Assembly: GCA_964540575.1 (NCBI GenBank)
Contig: CAZINI010000023.1
Location: 1 to 45,181 of the forward strand
Reading direction: 5' to 3'
Source of the DNA: UMGS1889 sp964540575
Lineage (GTDB): Bacteria > Bacillota > Clostridia > Oscillospirales > Ruminococcaceae
Length of the DNA: 45,181 bases
Shown here: positions 25,662 to 32,644 of the stretch, one piece after another
Position numbering within the stretch: position 1 is the first letter of the stretch
How the letters are laid out: the number at the start of each line of letters is the position of its first letter
Notes under the pieces: generated by a model
The model's input: only the letters and a program-made list of their open reading frames with translations
What the model was told of the DNA's origin: nothing
Databases searched by the model: none
Translations under genes and position numbers: made by a program

Positions 25662-27056
25662 ATGAACAATGCGGAAAAATTCAAGCGGCTGATAATGTTT
25701 CTGACGTCGCTTGTGCTTGTCTGCACCCTTACCCTTTGCTACTCATTTGTCTGGATGAGATATTACAATATGAGCAGCCCCTATTTTTCAACGGGTGTTT
25801 TCTATCGAAAAGGCCATTATCTGCTTTACGGTGTCTATGCACTTATGTTTGTGCTGTTTTCCCGAATTTACAAAGGATACCGCATAGGCTATCTTAAGCT
25901 TACAGATATTGTATACTCACAGTGCCTCTCCCTTCTTTGCGTAAATTCTATAACTTATTTCCAGATATGCCTTATCGCAAGGCTTATGTTCAATCCTTTT
26001 CCGCTGATAATAATGACCGCCGTTCAGGCAGGAGTCATATGCCTTTGGGCAATTTACAGCAACAAACTGTTTTCAAAGCTCTATCCGCCGAAGAAAATGG
26101 TCATAGTTTACGGAAGCAGACTGGCAGTCAGCCTTGTGGAAAAAATGTGTGCAAGGGACGACCGCTTCTGCATCTGCCGTGCAATTAAGGCGGACGAGGA
26201 CCTTGAAGAAATAAAGCGGGTCATAATGGAATATGAGTCTGTTATTATCTGCGATATTCCCGGGCAGCGTCGCAACGACATACTGAAATTCTGCTTTGCA
26301 AATTCCAAAAGAACTTACATAACTCCGAAGATCTCCGATATTATCATCAGAGGTGCGGAGGATATGAATATGTTCGATACTCCCCTGCTTCTCTGCCGAA
26401 ACAACGGTCTGAACGCTGAGCAGGCTGCCATAAAAAGAGTGATGGATATTGTCCTTTCGCTTATCGCACTTGTGGTGCTTTCGCCCTTTATGCTCATAAC
26501 TGCGGCGGCTATCAAGCTGTACGACCATGGTCCCGTGTTCTATACACAGGACAGGCTGACCGTCGGAGGACGGGTATTCAAGGTCTACAAATTCCGAAGC
26601 ATGATAGTTGATGCCGAAAAGCACAGCGGAGCAAGGCTTGCATCTCAGAATGATGACAGGATAACTCCCATAGGACGGTTTATCCGCAAGATACGCTTTG
26701 ACGAGCTTCCTCAGCTGATAAACATTCTCAAGGGAGATATGTCCATAGTGGGTCCCCGACCCGAACGTCCCGAGCTTGCCGCCATCAGCGAGGAAAGTAT
26801 GCCCGAATTCAGCTATCGCCTGAAGGTCAAAGCAGGTCTTACAGGCTATGCACAGGTCATGGGAAAATACAACACCACCCCCTATGACAAGCTAAAGCTT
26901 GACCTTGCCTATATCGAAAACTATTCGCTGATGCTTGATATAAAGCTTATCCTTATGACAATAAAGATACTTTTCGTCCCCGAAAGCACAGAAGGCGTTA
27001 AAGAACCAAAAACAGCGAATGCTGCGAAAAAAGAAAAAGAAACCGCAAAAAAATAA
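25662..27056 (+). CDS. polyprenyl-phosphate sugar-1-phosphate transferase (initiating glycosyltransferase)
   Basis: The 464-residue protein has the WbaP/CpsE layout: four N-terminal membrane helices (to about residue 135), a cytoplasmic nucleotide-binding-like domain, a re-entrant helix (MDIVLSLIALVVLSPFMLI, about 263-282), and the bacterial sugar transferase domain with KVYKFRSM, DELPQL and GPRPE. It starts exopolysaccharide repeat units by loading a sugar phosphate on undecaprenyl phosphate. A lysine/alanine/glutamate tail ends the protein. Start follows GAGGAG. Together with the EpsG-like polymerase 4 kb upstream it suggests a dispersed exopolysaccharide set, split by CLC and prfB. Confidence 0.9.
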   Translation: MNNAEKFKRLIMFLTSLVLVCTLTLCYSFVWMRYYNMSSPYFSTGVFYRKGHYLLYGVYALMFVLFSRIYKGYRIGYLKLTDIVYSQCLSLLCVNSITYFQICLIARLMFNPFPLIIMTAVQAGVICLWAIYSNKLFSKLYPPKKMVIVYGSRLAVSLVEKMCARDDRFCICRAIKADEDLEEIKRVIMEYESVIICDIPGQRRNDILKFCFANSKRTYITPKISDIIIRGAEDMNMFDTPLLLCRNNGLNAEQAAIKRVMDIVLSLIALVVLSPFMLITAAAIKLYDHGPVFYTQDRLTVGGRVFKVYKFRSMIVDAEKHSGARLASQNDDRITPIGRFIRKIRFDELPQLINILKGDMSIVGPRPERPELAAISEESMPEFSYRLKVKAGLTGYAQVMGKYNTTPYDKLKLDLAYIENYSLMLDIKLILMTIKILFVPESTEGVKEPKTANAAKKEKETAKK

Positions 27057-27075
27057 AAAAATTATCGTTTACCCC

Positions 27076-27104
27076 TTGACAAATAAGGAGAAACGTGATA
27101 TAAT
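27076..27104 (+). promoter_or_regulatory. sigma-A promoter of rplJ-rplL
   Basis: Perfect TTGACA (27076-27081) and TATAAT (27099-27104) separated by 17 bp, giving a leader of nearly 200 bases. Confidence 0.93.
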
Positions 27105-27110
27105 AATTTA

Positions 27111-27245
27111 CGTTGTTTAGCAACAGCTATCGTGTTCTAAAGACAGCAGGTGGCGTAAGCCGTAAATCCTGCCGAGGAAAAGGATCGCTTAAGTATATTT
27201 GTACTTTGCCCTTTTCCGTTTTCGGGAAAGGTTTTCTTTTTTTGA
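27111..27245 (+). promoter_or_regulatory. ribosomal protein L10 leader with attenuator
   Basis: The leader has the kink-turn core typical of L10 leaders: AGACAGCAGGTGGCG, a short stem, then ATCCTGCCGAGGAA (27140-27180). A terminator follows at 27209-27244, with CCTTTTCCG pairing to CGGGAAAGG and a T-rich run. In Bacillus subtilis the L10(L12)4 complex binds such a leader and promotes termination; the same layout suggests the same feedback here. Confidence 0.9.
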
Positions 27246-27307
27246 ATCCGAATAGCAAATTGTTCTGAACAAGAAAGTTTAAAACAATTTCGGAGGTGAA
27301 TTTCACT

Positions 27308-27826
27308 ATGCCAAGTGCAAAGGTTCTCGAATCCAAGAAAGCTAAGGTTGAGGCTCTCACCGAACAGCTCAAGTCTGCTGCTGCAGGCGTTATCGTTGAC
27401 TACAAGGGTATCACCGTTGAGGAGGACACTAAGCTCAGAAAATCTCTGAGAGAGGCAGGAGTTACCTACTTCGTAGAAAAGAACTCCATGCTCCGTTTCG
27501 CTCTTCACAATGTAGGTATCGAAGGTCTTGATGACGTTCTCGAGGGAACAACAGCTATCGCTCTTTCCAATGACGATCAGACTGCTCCCGCAAGAATTCT
27601 GGGCGAATTCATCAGCAAGGCTGACGACAAGTCCACATTCGCTATGAAGGCAGGATTTATCGGCACTGAGCTTTACGATGCAAAGGGCGTTACCGCTCTT
27701 TCCAAGATCCCTTCCAAGGAAGTTCTTCTTGCTCAGTTCCTCGGCTCTCTGCAGAGCCCCCTTCAGAAGTTTGCTGCTACCATTCAGGCAGTTGCAGACA
27801 AGAAGGCAGAGGAAGAAACTGCTTGA
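27308..27826 (+). CDS. rplJ: 50S ribosomal protein L10
   Basis: L10 anchors the L7/L12 stalk on the large subunit. The 172-residue protein has the family start VLESKKAKVEALTEQLK, VIVDYKGITVEEDTKLR, and FVEKNSMLRFAL, and the C-terminal helix LLAQFLGSLQSPLQKFAATIQAVADKK that binds L12 dimers. The ATG at 27308 lies 9 bases after GGAGGTGA; a GTG four codons earlier overlaps that site and is rejected. The gene is regulated through the L10 leader and is not preceded by rplK-rplA. Confidence 0.97.
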   Translation: MPSAKVLESKKAKVEALTEQLKSAAAGVIVDYKGITVEEDTKLRKSLREAGVTYFVEKNSMLRFALHNVGIEGLDDVLEGTTAIALSNDDQTAPARILGEFISKADDKSTFAMKAGFIGTELYDAKGVTALSKIPSKEVLLAQFLGSLQSPLQKFAATIQAVADKKAEEETA

Positions 27827-27929
27827 TCGCAGAATTAACCATCTCTGCGGCGTAATTCCGCAGAAAACACAATGTGCATAAAAACGATTTATGTTCTGCA
27901 CAAATTAAATTATAAAGGAGATTATTATT

Positions 27930-28298
27930 ATGGCATCCGAGAAAATTACTCAGATCTTAGATCTTATCGATTCCCTTTCTATCCTTGAACTCAACGAACT
28001 CGTTGAAGGCGTTCAGGAGAAGTACGGCGTTTCTGCTGTTGTAAACGCAGTTGCTGTTCCTACAAGTGATAACGCTGCTGCTGAAAAGACCGAGTTCGAC
28101 GTTGTTCTTGCATCCTTCGGTGACAAGAAGATGGACGTTATCAAGGCTGTTAAGGAAGCTACAGGTCTTTCCCTTAAGGAAGCTAAGGAGCTCGTTGAGG
28201 CTGCTCCTAAGGCTATCAAGGAAGGTGCTTCCAAGACTGACGCTGAGGAGCTCAAGTCTAAGCTCGAGGCTGCAGGTGCTACTGTTGAGCTCAAGTAA
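27930..28298 (+). CDS. rplL: 50S ribosomal protein L7/L12
   Basis: The 122-residue acidic stalk protein recruits translation GTPases. It has the N-terminal dimerisation helices (LDLIDSLSILELNELV), an alanine-rich hinge, and the conserved C-terminal domain with EKTEFDVVL, IKAVKEATGLSLKEAKELVE and a final VELK. AAGGAG precedes the start. The 103-base gap after rplJ contains a CTGCGG/CCGCAG hairpin. Unlike many genomes, rpoB does not follow: a strong terminator ends the operon. Confidence 0.97.
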   Translation: MASEKITQILDLIDSLSILELNELVEGVQEKYGVSAVVNAVAVPTSDNAAAEKTEFDVVLASFGDKKMDVIKAVKEATGLSLKEAKELVEAAPKAIKEGASKTDAEELKSKLEAAGATVELK

Positions 28299-28330
28299 TT
28301 TCTGCTCAATACTCTGCTAGTATTCACATG

Positions 28331-28366
28331 ACGGACGAGGATTTTTTCCTCGTCCGTTTTTCTTTT
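28331..28366 (+). terminator. terminator of rplJ-rplL
   Basis: ACGGACGAGG pairs with CCTCGTCCGT around a T-rich loop and is followed by TTTTTCTTTT. Confidence 0.93.
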
Positions 28367-28467
28367 ATAGTAAACGTCATATATTTTTCTACCCGCCTTC
28401 GGCGGGTAGAAAAATATACCTAATTCAAATTCCGCTCAAAGTAAAATAATTTTTGTCGTTTACTATA
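28366..28467. mobile_element. MITE-like inverted-repeat element
   Basis: The 102-bp segment begins TATAGTAAACG and ends with its exact inverse CGTTTACTATA; similarity continues inward to about 20 of 27 positions. Inside is a perfect 17-bp stem with a 3-base loop (28381-28417). There is no coding capacity. Termini plus small size fit a non-autonomous miniature element; a TA dinucleotide at the ends could be target duplication. No second copy is in the window. Confidence 0.55.
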
Positions 28468-28545
28468 ATAAATCGTTCGGCAATGCCCGATGTCAATTTA
28501 TGCCGAAAAAAGCTTTCATCATCATTTCAGTACATTTTCGCATAA

Positions 28546-28573
28546 TTTACACAATCAAGGGGTATTATATAAT
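28546..28573 (+). promoter_or_regulatory. promoter of the candidate small RNA
   Basis: TTTACA at 28546-28551, 16 bp, TATAAT at 28568-28573, giving a start near 28580. Confidence 0.7.
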
Positions 28574-28594
28574 CGTACCAAGAAAAGGTACGAT
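28572..28594. promoter_or_regulatory. operator-like palindrome at the small RNA promoter
   Basis: ATCGTACC and GGTACGAT are perfect 8-bp inverted arms around 7 bases. They overlap the last bases of the -10 box and the predicted start point, an ideal place for a repressor. Confidence 0.5.
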
Positions 28595-28770
28595 CTCCAC
28601 CTTATACTAATTTTATACTTGCTTTTATAAGCGTGGTCTGTTTTACCCCGACAGCCCCACTTCCCTTATAAAAGTTGACGGCGGAATATTTACCCCGATA
28701 TTCCCCGCCAGACCAATCCCATCATATTTTTACCTCAGCCGCCGCAGTTACCCCCTGCGGCGGTTGTCCG
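28580..28770 (+). ncRNA. candidate structured small RNA with three TTACCCC loops
   Basis: Three successive hairpins share a loop. Hairpin A: CTTTTATAAG/CTTATAAAAG (28622-28674) with inner GTGG/CCAC and CTGT/ACAG, loop TTTACCCCG. Hairpin B: GGCGGAATAT against ATATT...CCGCC (28680-28709), loop TTACCCCG. Hairpin C: CCGCCGCAG/CTGCGGCGG (28739-28763), loop TTACCCC. Stem sequences differ while loops match, so the loop seems to be the functional part. It has a promoter and an operator-like palindrome and no open frame of note. Hairpin C lacks a clear T run, so the 3' end is uncertain. I do not recognise a named RNA family. Confidence 0.5.
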
Positions 28771-28771
28771 T

Positions 28772-29383
28772 TTATATTGTCCATTCGCCGAATTCAACAT
28801 CAGGCTGAACAGTAATATGTTCTCCAATGCTTTTCTCCATCCAAATCATATCATACCATTTGTTAAACTTATAACCGCATTTGTGAAATGTCCCAACAAG
28901 TTCATATCCAAGCTTCCGGTGAAAAAGCATACTGTCATTTGTCAGATATTCATCTGCATCAGAAGTATATGCAATACAGGCATTTATGTTTAACACACCC
29001 ATTTCCCGCAGCGATTTTTCAAGAGCTTCATAAAGGGTTCTTCCTATGCCCATATGACGATTATCATCTCTAACGTATATTGTCGTTTCAACAGACCAAT
29101 TATATGCCCTTCTGGCTTTAAATGCCCCGGCATAGGCATATCCGAGGATCTCCCCATCGTTATCCACAGCCTTTATATATGGGTACACGGCAGATATTTT
29201 TCTGATACGTTCTGCAAATTCACCGACTGACGGTGCTTCATACTCAAAAGATATAGCCGTTTTTTCAACATATGGGGCATATATCTCCAATAATTTTTCT
29301 GCATCTGACTCATAAACTCTCTCAATTTTCAAATTTATCAGCTCTTTCCATATTTCCGATTTTTTCACAAGAATTTCCATCAT
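28772..29383 (-). CDS. GNAT N-acetyltransferase, phosphinothricin/methionine-sulfoximine acetyltransferase-like
   Basis: The 203-residue protein is a GNAT acetyltransferase resembling the PAT/MnaT group: EIYAPYVEKTAISFEYEAPS near the start, GYAYAGAFKARRAYNWSVETTIYV, then the acetyl-CoA loop NRHMGIGRTLYEAL, and FHRKLGYELVGTFHKCGYKFNKWYD with WMEK. Members acetylate small amines or amino acid analogues. The ribosome site before the two tandem ATGs is poor; a TTG 17 codons inside, after GGAAAGAG, is an alternative start that would match the usual family N-terminus better. The gene stands alone, downstream of the antiporter terminator. Confidence 0.85.
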   Translation of the reverse strand: MMEILVKKSEIWKELINLKIERVYESDAEKLLEIYAPYVEKTAISFEYEAPSVGEFAERIRKISAVYPYIKAVDNDGEILGYAYAGAFKARRAYNWSVETTIYVRDDNRHMGIGRTLYEALEKSLREMGVLNINACIAYTSDADEYLTNDSMLFHRKLGYELVGTFHKCGYKFNKWYDMIWMEKSIGEHITVQPDVEFGEWTI

Positions 29384-29412
29384 TCAACCGTAATAGTATA
29401 AACTATTTGAAT

Positions 29413-29455
29413 AAAAAAGCGAAGCACCGAAAACTCTCGGACTTCGCTTTTTTTG
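29413..29455. terminator. terminator after the AspT-like gene
   Basis: AAAGCGAAG...CCGA pairs with TCGG..CTTCGCTTT, flanked by A and T runs on both sides, so it can act in either direction. On the minus strand it ends the antiporter transcript. Confidence 0.88.
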
Positions 29456-29486
29456 ATTATTTGCCTATAAATATTTTCCGCTGTTA

Positions 29487-30821
29487 TCACATCATACCGA
29501 TAACAGACAGTGCATCGGGGAACCACACGATAACGAACTGTGAAACCAGAACAACAGCTATCAGTGCGATAGGATAAGCAGCTGCATATGCAGATGCAAC
29601 ATCGTCTGTCTTTGCAACGTTGATAAGTGTTCCGAGAGCGGGTGTGGAAGTCATACCGCCTGTGATACCGCCCAGATTGTTGAACAGAGGCAGCTTGATA
29701 ACAAACTTTGCAATGATAAAGCCAACTATCATAGGAACGATAGTCATAAGCACGCCATAGAGGAAGTATTCGGGCTGGAAGTATTCAACGAAGCTTGCAC
29801 CGCCGGGAATACCTGCACCGATAAGGAATGCCATCAGACCAAATTCACGGAATATTTCAAGCATTCTCTTTTCGGGACGCATATTGAGGGCACCGAAATG
29901 TCCGAAATGTGCAACCACAAGGGAAGCCAGCAGACAGCCGCCTGTTGTTCCCAGAGAGAAGGTGGAGCTTCCCATAGGTATCTTGATGCCGCCGAGGATC
30001 ATTCCCAGAACTACTGCGATAGCGAAAGCAGCGAGTCCGAAGCCGTCAATATCAAACAGCTTCTTGCCCTCACCTGCGGTCTTACCTGTATCAACAGAGG
30101 AGATCTTTCTTCTTTCCTCCTCAATATCAGCCTTAAGGATCTTCGGAATAAGCTGAACAAAAAGCACAACGCCCACAACGCCGAAGAGATAAGCAATACC
30201 GTGTCCTACGGTAACAATATCCTCGAAAGCGGAAATAGCCGTCTTTGAAGCTTCCTCAGCAGTGATGCCGCTTGCAGCCGCATAGTCGATAATTGCCTGA
30301 GAAGAGGGACCGTAAACGGTGCTGAGAGTGTCCTTTGCAGCGGAGAATGCAGGAGTTGAGGTCAGAGCACCCGAGAGAATGCCGACAGCCATTGCAGTTC
30401 CGCAGCCGAATATCTTGATGCAGGCGATAGTTGTCAGACCGCCCAGCAGAATGATGATAAGCGACAGCAGTGCATAGGACTTGAAGTTCTTCTTCAAGCT
30501 TGTGAAGAAGTTGGGTCCTGCAATAAATCCAACCGAAGTAACGAACATAATAAGACCGAGATTTTCGATTATCTTAAGATAATTTTTCGGGAATGAGCTT
30601 GTTGTTCCCGCAATTTGGGTGAAAATTTCGCCCGTTTCCTTGTTGTTATGGAACAGAAACGCACCTAACAGCAGAGCGACAATGAAAACGCCCGCCGTAC
30701 CCAGAGATACGCCCTTGATCGTAACACGTCCGAGCAGATACCCGAGTCCTGCTACAAGGAAAACTATCATCATCAGGAAAGCAAGGCCTTTGATGGACAG
30801 TATTCCGCCAAACAAAACCAT
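29487..30821 (-). CDS. AspT/YidE-family antiporter, possible C4-dicarboxylate exchanger
   Basis: The 444-residue membrane protein has two similar halves, each with a signature turn: GILSGALTSTPAFSAA and GGITGGMTSTPALGTL. These match the aspartate:alanine exchanger (AspT/YidE/YbjL) family. The two TrkA_C (RCK) domains that usually sit between the halves are missing; only a short charged linker (about residues 230-260) is present. The start is ATG 30821 after GGAGG; the frame extends further upstream but without a ribosome site. Following a fumarase-fumarate reductase operon, it is a reasonable candidate for succinate, fumarate/malate or aspartate exchange. The substrate is inference. Confidence 0.8.
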   Translation of the reverse strand: MVLFGGILSIKGLAFLMMIVFLVAGLGYLLGRVTIKGVSLGTAGVFIVALLLGAFLFHNNKETGEIFTQIAGTTSSFPKNYLKIIENLGLIMFVTSVGFIAGPNFFTSLKKNFKSYALLSLIIILLGGLTTIACIKIFGCGTAMAVGILSGALTSTPAFSAAKDTLSTVYGPSSQAIIDYAAASGITAEEASKTAISAFEDIVTVGHGIAYLFGVVGVVLFVQLIPKILKADIEEERRKISSVDTGKTAGEGKKLFDIDGFGLAAFAIAVVLGMILGGIKIPMGSSTFSLGTTGGCLLASLVVAHFGHFGALNMRPEKRMLEIFREFGLMAFLIGAGIPGGASFVEYFQPEYFLYGVLMTIVPMIVGFIIAKFVIKLPLFNNLGGITGGMTSTPALGTLINVAKTDDVASAYAAAYPIALIAVVLVSQFVIVWFPDALSVIGMM

Positions 30822-30958
30822 ATTGATAAACCTCCAAAATATTTTTCTTTGGGACATTCCGATCAGCCCACTATCCCAAACGGAATAATGGATCAATCGG
30901 AATACCCCTTTTGCACATCGCAAGCCCCCGCAATAGTGCAGGGGCTTGAAATATGCCA
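30822..30958 (-). promoter_or_regulatory. structured leader of the AspT-like gene
   Basis: The 137-base leader contains a GC-rich hairpin (AAGCCCCTGC/GCGGGGGCTT, 30921-30947) without a T run and a second, larger fold with arms ATTCCGAT/ATCGGAAT (30856-30903). Its length and paired content exceed what a simple leader needs. Family unknown. Confidence 0.45.
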
Positions 30959-30964
30959 TAAAAG

Positions 30965-30993
30965 ATTATACTACAAAACTTTGCGGATTAACA
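30965..30993 (-). promoter_or_regulatory. probable promoter of the AspT-like gene with tandem ATTAACAGT repeats
   Basis: On the minus strand a clear TATAAT at 30970-30965 is preceded at 17 bp only by a poor -35, TGTTAA. ATTAACAGT occurs at 30987 and again 22 bp away at 31009, each preceded by a related TT-GC sequence. A weak -35 covered by direct repeats suggests an activator-dependent promoter. Confidence 0.45.
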
Positions 30994-31027
30994 GTGGAAA
31001 TTCGCAAAATTAACAGTTATTTTACCA

Positions 31028-32629
31028 TTAATTAGCTTTTCTTGCATAATCGGGAAGCAGCTTGGGAGATACAACATCGGTAGAGATGCCTGCGTCAGCC
31101 ATTTCCTTAGCAAAGCTGTTTACATGGTCAAGAGTCAGCTTGCCAAGCTTAACTTCCTTGTACTTAGCAGCAACGCTCTTGCCTGCATTTCTGCCGAATA
31201 CGATAACGTCAAGGAGGGAGTTACCCATCAGTCTGTTTCTGCCGTGGATACCGCCGACAGCCTCACCTGCAACGTAGAGGTTCTCAACGCCGCTCATGCC
31301 GTCATCGGTAATGTCGATACCGCCGTTCTGGTAGTGAAGTGTGGGATATACGATGATGGGTTCCTTACGAATGTCGATGCCGTATTCCATGAACATTCTC
31401 AGCATTGCGGGAATTCTCTTTTCGATAGTTCCCTCGCCGTTTTTCAGCTCGATCATGGGAGTATCCAGCCATACGCCTTCGCCGTCGCCTGTGCTGATGC
31501 CCTTGTGTCTTTCCTTGCACTCTCTGATGATGCCCGATGCACAAATGTCACGAGTTTCCAGGGGATGCATAAATACTTCACCGTCAACGTTTACCAGCTT
31601 TGCACCCAGCGAACGTACCTTTTCGGTAACCAGTGCACCGAAGATCTGCTCGGGGAATGCAGCTCCTGTGGGGTGATACTGAAGAGAATCAGCGTAAAGC
31701 AGCTTTGCACCTGCTCTGTAAGCCAGAACAAGACCGTCAGCTGTTGCACCGTAATGGTTGGAGGTGGGGAAGCCCTGATAATGCAGTCTGCCTGCACCGC
31801 CTGTTGCGATAACAACGGTCTTGGCTCTTGCAACCATGATTTCCTTGGTTTCCATATTCATCAGAACAGCTCCGGCAGCCTTGCCCTCGTCGTCCTTGAT
31901 GATCTCGATTGCAGCTGTAAAGTCAACAACGGGAATACCTCTGTTGAGCACCTCGTCACGGAGAGTTCTCATGATCTCTGCACCGGAATAGTCCTTGCAG
32001 GCGTGCATTCTCTTTCTGGAGGTTCCGCCGCCGTGAGTAGTTACCATAGTGCCGTCGGGAGTCTTGTCGAACTCAACGCCCAGCTCGTTCAGCCACTTGA
32101 TAGCATCGGGAGCGTCGTTTACCAGCTTGTAAACCAGCTCATGCTTAGCCTTGAAATGTCCTCCGCCGTATGCGTCAACATAGTGGATAGCGGGAGAATC
32201 GTTGGGCTTATCAGCAGCCTGGATACCGCCCTCAGCCATCATTGTGTTAGCGTCGCCGATACGGAGCTTTGTTACGATCATAACATTTGCACCGCCGTTA
32301 TGAGCCTCGATAGCTGCGGAAGAACCTGCTCCGCCGCCGCCGATAACCAGAACGTCAACATCATATGCAGGGTGCTCCAGATCGATCTTTGCGGGATCGA
32401 TACGGCTGTTAGCCTGAAGCAGAGCAGCCAGCTCGTGAGGAACCTTTTCGCCCTTGTTGGGACCGATCTTCAGTGTGGAAAACTCAGACTCGATATAGTC
32501 GGGGTGATATGTCTTGAGAATATCGTCCTTTTCCTGAGCTGTCATTCTGACAGGCTCGTAGGCTGCATTTGCAGCTCTGTTAGCTTCGACCTTCTTGATC
32601 GAAGCGATCATTTCTTCGTTAGTATACAT
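31028..32629 (-). CDS. frdA: fumarate reductase/succinate dehydrogenase-type flavoprotein, soluble
   Basis: The 533-residue protein has the FAD-binding GGGGAG (97-102) after a 90-residue N-terminal extension. Substrate-site residues are conserved: HPTG (H319), VTEKVR, the proton-donating arginine in ETRD (R360), TLHYQNGG, and GRNRLMGNSL. The histidine that covalently binds FAD in FrdA/SdhA is replaced by Asn128 (NTMMAEGG), so flavin should be non-covalent, as in aspartate oxidase and thiol:fumarate reductase relatives; E. coli FrdA variants lacking this histidine keep fumarate reduction better than succinate oxidation. No membrane anchor gene is present. It is the last gene of the Hdr-Flx operon, 15 bases behind frdB. 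Confidence 0.9.
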   Translation of the reverse strand: MYTNEEMIASIKKVEANRAANAAYEPVRMTAQEKDDILKTYHPDYIESEFSTLKIGPNKGEKVPHELAALLQANSRIDPAKIDLEHPAYDVDVLVIGGGGAGSSAAIEAHNGGANVMIVTKLRIGDANTMMAEGGIQAADKPNDSPAIHYVDAYGGGHFKAKHELVYKLVNDAPDAIKWLNELGVEFDKTPDGTMVTTHGGGTSRKRMHACKDYSGAEIMRTLRDEVLNRGIPVVDFTAAIEIIKDDEGKAAGAVLMNMETKEIMVARAKTVVIATGGAGRLHYQGFPTSNHYGATADGLVLAYRAGAKLLYADSLQYHPTGAAFPEQIFGALVTEKVRSLGAKLVNVDGEVFMHPLETRDICASGIIRECKERHKGISTGDGEGVWLDTPMIELKNGEGTIEKRIPAMLRMFMEYGIDIRKEPIIVYPTLHYQNGGIDITDDGMSGVENLYVAGEAVGGIHGRNRLMGNSLLDVIVFGRNAGKSVAAKYKEVKLGKLTLDHVNSFAKEMADAGISTDVVSPKLLPDYARKAN

Positions 32630-32644
32630 TATCGGCAGCCTCCC

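Noticed and set aside
28572..28594. ATCGTACC/GGTACGAT as the first hairpin of the small RNA
   Set aside because: The left arm lies upstream of the predicted start point, so it should act as a DNA operator rather than an RNA stem.
30822..30959. 46-codon N-terminal extension of the AspT-like protein
   Set aside because: The extension has no ribosome site, starts at the predicted transcription start and reads through leader hairpins; the GGAGG before 30821 marks the real start.
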